41,289 nucleotides of DNA from an uncultured Coriobacteriales bacterium (GTDB lineage Bacteria > Actinomycetota > Coriobacteriia > Coriobacteriales > UMGS124), in the NCBI GenBank assembly GCA_934636245.1, contig CAKUAI010000025.1, positions 1 through 41,289 on the forward strand, written 5' to 3'. The notes beneath the pieces were generated by a model. It was not told the origin of the DNA, did not search any database, and worked only from the letters and a program-made list of their open reading frames with translations. Both the position numbers and the translations under genes were made by a program. This document shows positions 9,202 through 17,284 of this stretch, in pieces; positions within the stretch are counted from its first letter, which is position 1, and every line of letters starts with the position of its first letter.

Positions 9202-10464
9202 CTAGGAAGCGCGGAATACGAGCTCAAAGTCCTGCTGACCGGGCTCTCCATCGGCAGACTCGACGTAAGTTTGGCCGCGCAGGGTGATGGACTCGATTGC
9301 ATCGACGTCTACCAGGCGGTTAAAGAGGCGTGCGGCACCCAGCTTTTCCGCCTCGTCGCTATACCCATAGTCCACCAGGCTGTTTGAAACCGGCTCATCA
9401 CCTCCCCAGCGGTACACCACATATTCCGTGCCATCCGCGTAACGAATCACGGCTTCGTTTGCCGAACTATCGGAGTTGGCGAGGAACTGCGTTAGCGCGA
9501 TTGGGGACACCTCGACAGTCGAGCCGTCATCAGCCCGGAACTCCCTGGTGGTCAGCGTGGCCTGCGGTTTATAGACGGACGCGCCATCGGCATCCTGCGC
9601 TGCCACATCGGACATCCCGCCTGGCTCACGGTCCACCAACACCCACTCAAGTCCGCCGTCGATCCTGCCGGTGAACGGACCGAAGTACGCAACACCTACA
9701 AGCTTGGTATCTGTACTGGCCTCGGCATCCAGTATTATGCGCTCATCCCAAAATGGCACTGCACTATCAACAGAATCGATGGCGAAGGCGACAGGGGCGT
9801 CGTTCGACAGATACACCTCGCCGTAGCTCGCGTCGGACGTGTCCACGCCATCGGGATTCTCGATTGTGATAGTCGCCACGCCGTTTCCGTTCTCATCCAT
9901 CACGCACTGGCCCACCGTGAGCGTGTAGCCGTGCAGCTCGCACGTGCGATTCACGTCGAACACGTAGCCGTCAAGCAGGCGCTGAGCCACCTGCTCATCG
10001 ACGTCCTCCCAGGTGCGCGAGGGCGCCGTCCACGACACGGGCTCACCCGTCACCGGGCTGATGTGGTCCTCTTCCACAACCGTGTGCGCCTCGACGTCTT
10101 GTTGGCCCTTGGTGCCAAACGCCGACTGGAAGAAATCGCTGCTCACAGCCGCGTATGCCCCCGAGGCGACAAGCGCCGTGACCGCAGCCGTCGCCACCGC
10201 CGCCCGCACGGTGAACCTCTTACCGGGCCGCCTGGTGCCTACCCGCTGGGCATGGCCGGCGGAGCTCGCCGACGCTGCGTTGCCTCGGGCCTGTGCTCTC
10301 TGCTCGGAATCAATCTTCTCGGTCATCGCCATAATCCTCTCAATCGTCTCGTCGGAGGCGTCCATGGCCGAAAACGCCCGACGGAACCTCTCGGTGCCGA
10401 GCTCCTCCTGCCTGGCGCTTTGCCCGAAGCGCTCGGAGACTCCCCCTTTGCCTGCGCGCGTCAT
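9202..10464 (-). CDS. Membrane anti-sigma-factor-like protein
   Basis: Protein of 420 aa. The first ~80 residues are cytoplasmic and charged, including FRRAFSAMDASDETIERIM, a segment typical of DUF4179-like anti-sigma partners. One transmembrane helix lies at about residues 85-108. The remaining ~310 residues are extracytoplasmic, beta-rich and acidic. The ATG overlaps the sigma-factor stop (ATGA at 10461-10464), so translation is coupled. GAGGAGGG precedes it. It probably holds the ECF sigma inactive until the outer domain senses a signal. The role is inferred from operon position and topology; no catalytic motif was seen. Confidence 0.75.
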   Translation of the reverse strand: MTRAGKGGVSERFGQSARQEELGTERFRRAFSAMDASDETIERIMAMTEKIDSEQRAQARGNAASASSAGHAQRVGTRRPGKRFTVRAAVATAAVTALVASGAYAAVSSDFFQSAFGTKGQQDVEAHTVVEEDHISPVTGEPVSWTAPSRTWEDVDEQVAQRLLDGYVFDVNRTCELHGYTLTVGQCVMDENGNGVATITIENPDGVDTSDASYGEVYLSNDAPVAFAIDSVDSAVPFWDERIILDAEASTDTKLVGVAYFGPFTGRIDGGLEWVLVDREPGGMSDVAAQDADGASVYKPQATLTTREFRADDGSTVEVSPIALTQFLANSDSSANEAVIRYADGTEYVVYRWGGDEPVSNSLVDYGYSDEAEKLGAARLFNRLVDVDAIESITLRGQTYVESADGEPGQQDFELVFRAS

Positions 10465-10946
10465 CGTGCACCCTCCTCAGTCAATACGTCCTTGAGCCTC
10501 GCCCGCCCCCTGGCCAGCCGCGTGCGCACCGTAGCCGAGGGCACCCCAAGCAGCTCGGCGATGTCACCGGTTGCATAGCCTTCAAAATAGCGCAGGTAGA
10601 GCACCGTGCGATACCTCTTGGGCAGCGCCATCACCTGCCGTATGAGCTCGGCGTCCTGCGGGGCTGGCACCGAGAGCGTCTCGAGGTAGTCATCGATGTT
10701 CTCGGGCCTGCGGCGCAGCAGTCGCCACAGCGCTGTACACTCGTTGACCGTCACGCGCAACAGCCAGTTCCTCGCGTGGTCGTCGCTCTCAAACGCGCTG
10801 TCGTAGCGGTACAGCTTGAGGAACACCTCCTGCACCACGTCGTCAGCGTCGGCCTTGTTACGCAGGTAGCCCAGCGCCAGCCGAAACACGCTTCCTTTGT
10901 ACATGCTCACCAACCTCGTGAACTGCTCCTTGTCTCGCACAGACAA
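10461..10946 (-). CDS. ECF-type RNA polymerase sigma-70 factor
   Basis: About 161 aa. Region 2 contains DADDVVQEVFLKLYRYDSAF and NWLLRVTVNEC; region 4 contains LPKRYRTVLYLRYFEGYATG and the helix-turn-helix IAELLGVPSATVRTRLARGR. The start is uncertain. An ATG at 11066 would add about 40 Arg/Pro-rich residues, but that ATG lies inside a good ECF -35 element. TTG at 10946 (GAGGA 7 nt upstream) or GTG at 10940 gives a normal ECF N-terminus (RDKEQFTRLVSMYKG). The stop overlaps the anti-sigma start. It directs transcription of its own operon and an unknown regulon. Confidence 0.85.
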   Translation of the reverse strand: MSVRDKEQFTRLVSMYKGSVFRLALGYLRNKADADDVVQEVFLKLYRYDSAFESDDHARNWLLRVTVNECTALWRLLRRRPENIDDYLETLSVPAPQDAELIRQVMALPKRYRTVLYLRYFEGYATGDIAELLGVPSATVRTRLARGRARLKDVLTEEGAR

Positions 10947-11028
10947 AAGTCCTTCCTCGATAAGGCATAAGTGTCGCCGCGCCGCAGGCTCACGGAGCGG
11001 GCGGGCCGCACATGTGAAGGGCGCCCTT

Positions 11029-11065
11029 CGCCGATATATATGAAATCCGCCCCCGAATTGTTTCA
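11029..11065 (-). promoter_or_regulatory. Candidate autoregulated ECF promoter
   Basis: On the minus strand TGAAAC (11065-11060), a classic ECF -35 box, is followed about 18 nt later by an AT-rich CATATATATC. Transcription would start near 11025, inside the longest possible sigma reading frame. This supports the internal translation start near 10946. Confidence 0.55.
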
Positions 11066-11189
11066 CCCTGACGAGAAATTTTTTTGATACCCACAGAAAC
11101 TGATGGGGGGTTGGGGCGCGCTGTTCTCCATCCCCATGGCAGTCGGGCTCATGCTACCGCGCGTGCTCCCGCACAGCCTGGCAGAGCGA

Positions 11190-11225
11190 AAACGCCCCGC
11201 ACAACCATAACCGGCTGTGCGGGGC
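11190..11225 (-). terminator. Rho-independent terminator of the flavoprotein gene
   Basis: Perfect stem GCCCCGCACA/TGTGCGGGGC (11194-11203 and 11216-11225). On the minus strand it is followed by GTTTTCGC. It lies just past the stop at 11267. Confidence 0.8.
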
Positions 11226-11266
11226 CTTCGTTCTTTGTGAGAGCTATCTAGCTGGGCTATTGAGCC

Positions 11267-12764
11267 TTACTTGCCAGCAATGCCGTCGGCCACGTGCATG
11301 CCGCTCACGACGCAGCGGGTCAGCGACGCGCCGCCGATGTAGTCGTAGGCGAAGATGCCGCCGATGGCCTCGCCCACCACATGCAGGCCGGCAATGGGCG
11401 TGCCGTCGGGCTCGAGGGCCTGGCAGTCGGCGTCGACGTAGGCACCGCCGAAGCACTGCGTGCCGCCCGGGACCATGGGATAGAAGGCGTAGAACGGAGC
11501 TGTGGAAACGGGACGGGCGCAAGCCGTCTTGTCGATGGCAAGGCCAGAGGTCTTGTCACCGTCGATGGCAGCGTTGAACTCGTCAATCGTGGCGGTCAGC
11601 GTGGCGGGGTCAACGCCAATCTGCGTGGCGAGGTCCTCGATCGTGTCGGCCTGGGGCACTTCCACACCGAAGTTGCCGAACTTGTCCAGGTCGGACTTGA
11701 GGACGTCAAGCTCCTCCACGGCCGCGCTGTCGAAGATAAGCGCATGGGTCTGGCCGGGCTGACTGTAGGCCGACTTGCCGATGGCAACATGGCCCAGGCT
11801 CTCATCGACAAAGCGCTCGCCGGCGCTGTTGACGACCACGGTGTACATGGCCGAGGAGAACGGGCACAGAGCAGGCATGGTCGGCGGCACGGGCGCAATG
11901 TGCAGCGAACGGTCGATACCCACGGTACCCGTGCGCATGCCACCCGCGCGCTCAACGGCGAGCAGGCCGTCGCCGGTCAGCGTCTTGTTGCCGCGCACGA
12001 GAATCTGATCGCCCTCAGCTCCGCAGCTCTCCTGCATGAAGCCCTTGTTGGCCAGGTAGCCGCCCGTGGCGATAACGACCTGCTGGGCAGAGAGCTCCTG
12101 CACGCCGTCGGCGGTGCGAACCTTCACACCCGAAACGGCGCCGGTGGCCTCGTCCATCACGAGGTCGACGAGCTTGGCACTCACGAGCTCCTGGCCGCCG
12201 GCTGCCTCAAACTCGCTCAGCATCTGATCCATGAGGTCGGACATGCCCTTGCCGCCGGGAGCAGCGCTCACAGCAAGCACGTCGTAGGGCTGCACCTGGG
12301 CGGGGTCGGTGAAGGAGCAGCCATGGCTCACGAGCCAGTCGTTGGCAGCCTTGGAGTTGGCGCACACCAGCTGCGTGAGGCCGGCGTCGCCCCTTGCCCT
12401 GGCTCTTTGCGTTGAAGGAGTCCACCATCTTCTGGACGCCCTCGTCGGTGTCCTCCATCGGGAAGAGGAACTGGCCACCGGCGATGCGCGAGTTGCCCGC
12501 CGTGCCCATCATGTCTTCCTTGGTGACGAGCAGGACGTTCTTCACGCCGTCCTCGAGCAGACGCACGCCCGTGCACAGGCCTGCCAGACCCGAGCCCACG
12601 ACGATGGCGTCGTATGCGGTGGCAGTGGCGGCATCGGCGGAAGCCTCCTGCTTGCCGGCCTCTTCTGCGAGAGCCGCCCCCACGGCCAGGCCGGACAGCG
12701 CCAGCCCGCTCGTTGCCGCTGCCACAAAACCCCTACGCATTACCTTGTTTGCCTTGCACTCCAT
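11267..12764 (-). pseudogene. Frameshifted Tat-exported FAD-binding reductase (fumarate reductase type)
   Basis: Two overlapping frames together make one FAD_binding_2 flavoprotein of about 498 aa. The N-terminal part starts at 12764 (AAGGAGG upstream) with a Tat signal (MRRGFVAAATSG...) and the FAD fold motif VVGSGLAGLCTG. It loses frame at a CCCC run (12390-12393, GGGG in the coding strand). The downstream frame continues with GDAGLTQLVCANSKAANDW to the stop at 11267 and includes the family motif GERFVDESLG and a C-terminal FAD region. Removing one base from the run restores a continuous protein. No FMN-binding domain is present, so this is a shorter type than those in modules B and D. Either a recent pseudogene or a homopolymer sequencing error. 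No linked regulator is intact. Confidence 0.8.
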
Positions 12765-13037
12765 GGTTTCCTCCTTGACATGAATGCTTGGTTCCGAACA
12801 TGACCGCGACGCGTGGCACCCGTATGAATGGGCACGCTGGGCGCGCCGCCCCTTCGGACTGATTCGCAGTATTGCCCCAAGCGCTTCCGCAAAGGGGGTG
12901 GTTCTGCACCTGGGAAGCCACCTACAAGGGGCGGTTTTACCGCCAAGCCGCGTGCGCAAAAGGGGTGGTTGCCATGGGAATGCCTGGTAGATTGAATACT
13001 TAGGAGTGAGGTCTCTTAATAATCCGTTTCCCGCTTC

Positions 13038-13048
13038 AGTGCTATACT
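13038..13048 (+). promoter_or_regulatory. Extended -10 promoter of the yjdF transcript
   Basis: TATACT (13043-13048) preceded by TGC, an extended -10 element. No good -35 box is seen. Transcription would begin near 13055, at the 5' edge of the structured leader. Confidence 0.5.
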
Positions 13049-13054
13049 CCGCTC

Positions 13055-13163
13055 ATCGGAGATGAAAACACGGCCCCGTCGGGTAGTCGGGGCGCGGGCA
13101 AATGCCCGTCAGTAACCTGCCTTCCGGTTGTCCCTTCTCCGCATGGCTCGACATATAGGGAGG
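13055..13163 (+). promoter_or_regulatory. Structured leader, probable yjdF-motif riboswitch
   Basis: The leader runs from the predicted start to the GGGAGG ribosome binding site of the YjdF gene. It holds a GCCCCG/CGGGGC hairpin (about 13073-13093), a GGGCAAATGCCC hairpin (13097-13108) and single-stranded purine-rich stretches (GGAGATGAAAACA; CAGTAACCTGCC). Known: yjdF genes, mainly in Firmicutes, are often preceded by a yjdF-motif RNA that binds azaaromatic compounds and acts on translation. The assignment here rests on position and structure; I could not align it to the covariance model. Confidence 0.6.
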
Positions 13164-13169
13164 TATGCC

Positions 13170-13601
13170 ATGCGGAAGACGCACGTGTCCTCCACCCTTA
13201 CCGTCTACTTCGACGGCCAGTTTTGGGCGGGGATGGCGGAGCTTGTCGAAAAAGGCCAGCTACGCGCATGTAAAATCGTATTCGGTGCGGAGCCATCAAA
13301 CGAGGAAGTTCTTGACTTCGTACTCACACGGTGGATGAAGCTGGAGTTCAGCGCCCCAATCGCACAAGAAGGCCAGAGCGAGAAGACCGATGCGGACAAT
13401 CCCAAGCGCCGGAAGCGCCAGGTAGCCAAGGCCCTCCAGCAACGGAGTGGCCCCACCAAGGCCCAGCAAGCAATCTCAGAGCAGCGTGAGGCCGGGGCCG
13501 AGCTGCGTAAAGAGAGGGCATCCGAACGCCGAGCGCTTAAGGCCCAGGAGCATTTCAAGCAGAAAACCGAGAAGCGCAAACAAAAGCGCCGTGGGCATTG
13601 A
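13170..13601 (+). CDS. yjdF: YjdF-family (DUF2992) protein
   Basis: Protein of 143 aa recognised as YjdF by the N-terminal pattern STLTVYFDGQFWAGM followed by CKIVFGAEPSNEEVLDFVL. The C-terminal half is strongly basic and helical with the family signature around KRRKRQVAKAL and TKAQQAISEQ. Molecular function is unsettled; YjdF is associated with riboswitches that sense azaaromatic compounds, which suggests a role in tolerating such toxins, and the basic tail suggests nucleic-acid contact. The ATG at 13170 was chosen for the GGGAGG 6-7 nt upstream; the in-frame ATG at 13143 and the longer start at 13128 have none. It is monocistronic. Confidence 0.88.
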   Translation: MRKTHVSSTLTVYFDGQFWAGMAELVEKGQLRACKIVFGAEPSNEEVLDFVLTRWMKLEFSAPIAQEGQSEKTDADNPKRRKRQVAKALQQRSGPTKAQQAISEQREAGAELRKERASERRALKAQEHFKQKTEKRKQKRRGH

Positions 13602-13673
13602 ACTGAGGAGGCAAGCGGGGCCGGCTCGATAAGCGAGGGCTTTCTAAGTCGCGGTGCGCAAAAGCGCCGCATC

Positions 13674-14009
13674 CTACCTCGTGGATTTTGCTTCTCTGTC
13701 GGCTTGGCGTCCGTCTCGAAGGGGATGGCTGGTGATGTGCCAGCCACCACAGCGGCCGCACCTATACCAGACGAGTTTGACTCCCCTGCTCGCCGATGAA
13801 ACGATGCAGGCGCGGATGGCTTTCTCTTCTGTGTCGTACCGATTCTTGACTGCACAAGACCTACCGAAAAAGCGGTCTTCCTCATATGGCGAGTGTTTCA
13901 GGGAGGTCGTCTCGCACCACCGTTCCACCGCCTTTTGCTTGGCGGCCCGGTCACGCTCCTTGCGGTGCTTCTTTTGACGCTTTCTGGTCATCGGGTTGCT
14001 GCTTGACAT
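13674..14009 (-). CDS. Small basic protein with a CxxC zinc-ribbon-like motif
   Basis: Protein of 111 aa. The N-terminal 30 residues are highly basic (TRKRQKKHRKERDR). The centre contains KNRYDTEEKAIRACI, and the C-terminal half has VWYRCGRCGGWHITSHP. A single CxxC followed by GWHxTS is common in small phage- and plasmid-associated proteins of actinobacteria. A second metal-binding pair is not obvious, though a Cys at residue 32 and the His could contribute. The start could be 14009 or 13991; the ribosome binding site is weak. It is convergent with yjdF. Function unknown. Confidence 0.55.
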   Translation of the reverse strand: MSSSNPMTRKRQKKHRKERDRAAKQKAVERWCETTSLKHSPYEEDRFFGRSCAVKNRYDTEEKAIRACIVSSASRGVKLVWYRCGRCGGWHITSHPLRDGRQADREAKSTR

Positions 14010-14245
14010 GGGTTTCCCCCTTTACGGCTCTGGCGGGCTCGCTTGACCAGCCCATTGTAATTGCAGGCCGGACATCAAATAGCGGCATAGAACGGTGCCG
14101 TTTTGGGAGGGCCTTGGAAGCCGCGGGCTACAAAGACACCGTCCCTGTCTATTGCATGTTGGCGAAAATCCTGGGTTGCTCAGCTACCGGTCAGGGCGAA
14201 CTGCGACGCAGGGTCGACCGAGACGAGCGAGTCTTTGTTTTCGGC
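14010..14245. other. Intergenic region, nothing recognised
   Basis: About 235 bp upstream of the small CxxC protein gene with no supported gene or structured element. It leads into the LuxR fragment described next. Confidence 0.4.
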
Positions 14246-14428
14246 TTAGCGTAGTTGGACCAAAGCGAAGGATACGCCCGTCTCGTGCAGCGTATCGATA
14301 AGCTCCGATGCGAAGAAGTGCCCTCTTTGCGATGGGCATGCGATAACGTGGACCTTAACCGTAACGTATGCTATGCCAAGCCCCTGTCCGATGTAGGGCT
14401 TGTTGCGTCCCGCCGTCAAGCGAATCAA
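14246..14428 (-). pseudogene. Decayed LuxR helix-turn-helix fragment
   Basis: The minus strand encodes LTAGRNKPYIGQGLGIAYVTVKVHV, which matches the start of a LuxR DNA-binding domain (compare TVKTHL and TVRVHS in intact regulators of this window). After VKVHV the family pattern continues in the next frame as SHAHRKEGTSSH and returns to the first frame as SELIDTLHETG, matching the usual HSRQELIDLL end. Two compensating frameshifts and loss of everything upstream indicate a relic of a regulator gene. The rest of the gene is missing; the EFR1 gene begins right beside it. Confidence 0.5.
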
Positions 14429-14481
14429 TCGCCGTTATCCGCCGCCGTCCACGCAGCAGGCGACGGCGAGCCGCGGTCGGC

Positions 14482-15261
14482 CTACTCGTGCGTGTACTGG
14501 CCGTGGCGCTTGGTGGTGGAGCTGCGCTGGATGGCGAACTTGGGGCAACGATGCAGGCAGCGCAGGCACATGGCGCAGCGGTCCTGCACCCACACGGGAC
14601 GGCCGTCGCGCATCTCGATGGCGTCAACCGGGCAGCTTTTTGCGCACAGGCCGCATCCGATGCAAGTGTCCTCGACCGTAAACTTGCTGGTCAGGCGCAT
14701 GCTGTTGTCGTAAATCGCCTTGCCGATGGAGCTTGTGAAGCCCGGCATGTTGAACTGGAGGTGGTACCCACAGACATGCTCATCCAGCATTGCACGCACG
14801 TCTTTGATGCGCTTGTCTGCCCGGACATTATGAGCCGCGACCTTCGCCTTGTCGGACAGGTTGAATATCGGCGTCCACGTGTCGGGCATGCTCACGCCAA
14901 AGGCCGCATCGAAAGGCAAGCCCTTTTCGCGCAGAATCGCGTCGGCATGCGCCACCATCCCGCCCGGCGTGATGCCGAACGTAGCAATGAGAAACATGTA
15001 GGGCTTGTCTGCAGCAGACCCCGCTGGTAATTCAGATCCCGACGCGGACGAGAACTCCGCGCGCTCAAGGAACTCGCGCACCAGGCTGGGCAACGTCCAG
15101 CAGTACGTGGGCGAGAGGATTCCCAGGCGGCCGTCATCAACATGCCAGCTCAGCTCCCCTGTACGCAGGGCATCCTCTATGGAGACCAGGCGCTCGCCCT
15201 CACGCGCGATTCCACGCGCCACATGCAGGGTGTTTCCCGTTGCAGAGAAATAGAAAAGCAT
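14482..15261 (-). CDS. EFR1-type flavodoxin-ferredoxin fusion protein
   Basis: Protein of 259 aa. The N-terminal ~180 residues are flavodoxin-like, beginning MLFYFSATGNTLHVA, where SATGNT is the FMN phosphate loop. The C-terminal ~70 residues carry two [4Fe-4S] ferredoxin motifs, CIGCGLCAKSCP and CAMCLRCLHRCP. It is soluble and cytoplasmic, and is expected to pass single electrons between an FMN and two clusters. The EFR1 family is common in gut anaerobes; its partners are generally unknown. AGGAGG lies 5-6 nt upstream of the start. A possible short gene ends 9 bp before it on the same strand. Confidence 0.85.
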   Translation of the reverse strand: MLFYFSATGNTLHVARGIAREGERLVSIEDALRTGELSWHVDDGRLGILSPTYCWTLPSLVREFLERAEFSSASGSELPAGSAADKPYMFLIATFGITPGGMVAHADAILREKGLPFDAAFGVSMPDTWTPIFNLSDKAKVAAHNVRADKRIKDVRAMLDEHVCGYHLQFNMPGFTSSIGKAIYDNSMRLTSKFTVEDTCIGCGLCAKSCPVDAIEMRDGRPVWVQDRCAMCLRCLHRCPKFAIQRSSTTKRHGQYTHE

Positions 15262-15270
15262 GTCATCCTC

Positions 15271-15546
15271 CTACGCCCGCGCCTTCGTCAGCTCCAGCGG
15301 GTACCTTCGACCTTCTGGAAGCTGCGCCCGACGGAGACGCTCCCCCTCGCCAGCCGCTCTCGCCAGGTAGGATATCACCCCCGAGAGCGCCGAACCGACC
15401 GCATCGCAAAAAGCATGGCCCAACTTCCCAGGGAACCAATGAACAAGTGGGTCGCGCGGCACTTCACCATTGCAACACCGCAGGTAAAGAACGTATTCGA
15501 TGAGGCCGATTGGGCTTAATCGTTGTCTAGCACAGACAATGATCAT
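15271..15546 (-). CDS. Possible small hypothetical protein upstream of EFR1
   Basis: Open frame of 91 aa that ends 9 bp before the EFR1 start on the same strand, an operon-like position. The sequence (for example YVLYLRCCNGEVPRD) matches no family I know, and the ribosome binding site is poor. Its 5' end overlaps the palindrome at 15523-15539. It could equally be a chance frame inside a 330-bp intergenic region. Confidence 0.25.
   Translation of the reverse strand: MIIVCARQRLSPIGLIEYVLYLRCCNGEVPRDPLVHWFPGKLGHAFCDAVGSALSGVISYLARAAGEGERLRRAQLPEGRRYPLELTKARA
15523..15539. promoter_or_regulatory. Operator-like palindrome upstream of the hydrolase
   Basis: TTGTCT-AGCAC-AGACAA, a perfect 6-bp inverted repeat with a 5-nt spacer, 55 bp before the alpha/beta hydrolase start. 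Size and position fit a dimeric repressor or activator site. No cognate regulator gene is adjacent. Confidence 0.4.
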
Positions 15547-15593
15547 CGAGGTAGTATGTTCTGAACAGAAAACGCTCAGCCCGGGAGGACGGC

Positions 15594-16406
15594 ATGGAGA
15601 GACACGCGTTCCGCACGCCGCAGGGAGACATTACTTACTGGGTTTCGCGCGAAGGCCGTTTGGACAGGCCGTGGCTCGTCTTCTTGCCTGGTCTCACGGC
15701 CGACCGCCGACTCTTCGAACCCCAGATTGCTGCGTTTGAAGGCAAGGCGAACCTTCTTGTGTGGGATGCGCCCTCGCACGGAGAGTCGCGCCCCTTCGAG
15801 CTTGCATGGACACTCGACGACCTCGCACGATGGCTGCATGGCATTCTGAGGCAAGAAGGCATCAAGCGGCCTGTACTCGTGGGACAGTCCATGGGAGGCT
15901 ACACGGCCCAGGCGTTTCTCGATCTCTTCCCGGGTCAAGCTGCTGGTTTCATCTCGATTGACTCGGCTCCGCTCAAGCGTCGGTACTTCCATGGGTGGGA
16001 GATTTGGGCACTGCGCCACACCCATCTCATGTACCTGAGCATCCCTTGGAAAACGCTCGTGCGCCTTGGCTCCACAGGATGCGCGACCACACCGCAGGGC
16101 CAGGCCCTCATGCGCGAGATGATGGCGGGCTACGGCAAGCACGAGTATTGCGACCTTGCAGCACATGGCTATCGCGCCCTGGCAGACGCGGCAGCCGAGG
16201 GACGCCCGTACATCATCGACTGCCCGAGCCTGCTCATCTGCGGAGAAAAGGACGCCGCAGGTTCGGCGCGCGACTACAACAAGCGCTGGGCCGCCGCCGA
16301 GAACCTCGACCTGCATTGGATTGCCGACGCCGGCCACAACTCCAATACCGACAAGCCCGACGAGGTGAACGCGCTGATCGAGGGGTTTTGGAACCGCGTG
16401 CGCTAA
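15594..16406 (+). CDS. Alpha/beta-fold hydrolase
   Basis: Protein of 270 aa with a complete alpha/beta hydrolase triad: nucleophile Ser99 in GQSMGG, Asp220 in GEKDAAG and His248 in DAGHNSNTD. An oxyanion-hole region (FLPGLTADRR, about residue 30) and WDAPSHGESRP (about 57-66) are visible. There is no signal peptide, so it is cytoplasmic. Length is normal for esterases, lipases or C-C bond hydrolases of this superfamily; the substrate cannot be told from sequence. The start is clear, with GGGAGG 6 nt upstream. The 80-bp hairpin at 16440 lies just past its stop and may act as its transcript end. Confidence 0.85.
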   Translation: MERHAFRTPQGDITYWVSREGRLDRPWLVFLPGLTADRRLFEPQIAAFEGKANLLVWDAPSHGESRPFELAWTLDDLARWLHGILRQEGIKRPVLVGQSMGGYTAQAFLDLFPGQAAGFISIDSAPLKRRYFHGWEIWALRHTHLMYLSIPWKTLVRLGSTGCATTPQGQALMREMMAGYGKHEYCDLAAHGYRALADAAAEGRPYIIDCPSLLICGEKDAAGSARDYNKRWAAAENLDLHWIADAGHNSNTDKPDEVNALIEGFWNRVR

Positions 16407-16439
16407 GCCGGGGGGCAGGCACAACGACTCGCTCAACAC

Positions 16440-16519
16440 GCGAGCGACAGGTTGAGAAATCCAACGGTTTTGGGCCGATGCGGCTGACAAAACGTTAGAT
16501 ATTTCAACCTGTCGCTCGC
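16440..16519. repeat. 80-bp full-length hairpin element, copy 1
   Basis: Arms GCGAGCGACAGGTTGA and its exact complement close the element. Inner segments AACGGTTTTG and CAAAACGTT also pair, and a GCC/GGC pair caps it, so nearly the whole 80 nt folds into one hairpin. A second copy at 17285-17364 differs at three positions, all in the apical loop or at a bulge. It lies between the hydrolase stop and a TorD gene fragment. Confidence 0.8.
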
Positions 16520-16549
16520 AAAATGCGATTCGGGGCGTGTCGAGAGCCG

Positions 16550-16612
16550 CTACTCGCCCAGCTCGGTGGATTCCCCGGCGACGAGGCGGCGCAGCATCCG
16601 GGCAAAATGGCA
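16550..16612 (-). pseudogene. 3'-end fragment of a TorD-family chaperone gene
   Basis: The minus strand reads HFARMLRRLVAGESTELGE then TAG. This matches the C-terminus of the module C TorD (QMLRRLVADEAAGE), and its last residues match module A TorD (AAELGE). The fragment and the adjacent hairpin have the same spacing and order as at module A TorD. Upstream the reading frame runs into the inverted repeat at 16602-16642 and is lost. Confidence 0.65.
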
Positions 16613-16642
16613 CAAGGAGACGGATACACTGTGTCATTTTGC
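16602..16642. repeat. Inverted repeat truncating the TorD fragment
   Basis: Arms GCAAAATGGCACA (16602-16614) and TGTGTCATTTTGC (16630-16642) pair at 12 of 13 positions around a 15-nt loop. GCAAAATGGCACA also occurs at 5478-5490. Confidence 0.6.
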
Positions 16643-16811
16643 TCGCAAGCGACATGCGGCGGCGGGCACGCGCACCATTGCCGCACGTATTGTACCGCGG
16701 CCGTCGTCCGCGTCCATTCGCGCCAGAGGCAGAAGTGGGGCCATGCCGACGAAACAGGGCCGTGCAGTTCGTCATTTCGGGCCTCTGCACGAACGGCCAG
16801 CCCAAAACTGG

Positions 16812-16935
16812 CAAAAGTCTGCGTAATAACTCCTGTGCTCTGTCGGACAGGTAATTGCTGTCCGAAAAACACCAGGTAGATTGTCTGCGCTTTTGGAAGC
16901 TACCTCCCCTTGGAAATTTATAACGCAGACTTTTG
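16812..16935. repeat. Inverted-repeat-bounded element of about 125 bp
   Basis: Ends CAAAAGTCTGCGTAATAA (16812-16829) and TTATAACGCAGACTTTTG (16918-16935) are complementary at 17 of 18 positions. Inside is a perfect hairpin TCGGACAG-GTAATTG-CTGTCCGA (16843-16865) followed by AAAAA. No coding capacity. It could be a small non-autonomous mobile element (MITE-like) or a structured RNA. The rest of 16520-17284 holds no recognised gene. Confidence 0.55.
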
Positions 16936-17284
16936 GCGATTTTCAGCATAAGGGGGCGCGATGAGGGCCCAGGGGCTGTCGCAGGGCTGTCTTGCGAAGG
17001 GGTTTCGCGTGAAAGCGGGGCGCGGAGACGGCTGGAGCCCTCCGTGCGGGGATGCCCGCGGCGCACGGAACGGGTGCGCCACGAGCATCTCGGCGGCGCA
17101 TCCCCATTCATCCGAGTCGCAGAATGAGGCGCCAGCTTGTATCGACCGACAAGAACGGTTGGGCACAAACCATCATTTCAAGAAAGCACGAGGCATCTAC
17201 CTGCGGAAAGACGGTTGCTCCCGTCCTCTTTCGTCGTCTTGAGCCATGTGACCGATCAAGGGCAGGGCTACGGATTCATAACGC

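Noticed and set aside
16918..17242. Short frames on both strands between the two 80-bp hairpins
   Set aside because: No ribosome binding sites, no recognisable motif, and they overlap the inverted-repeat element.
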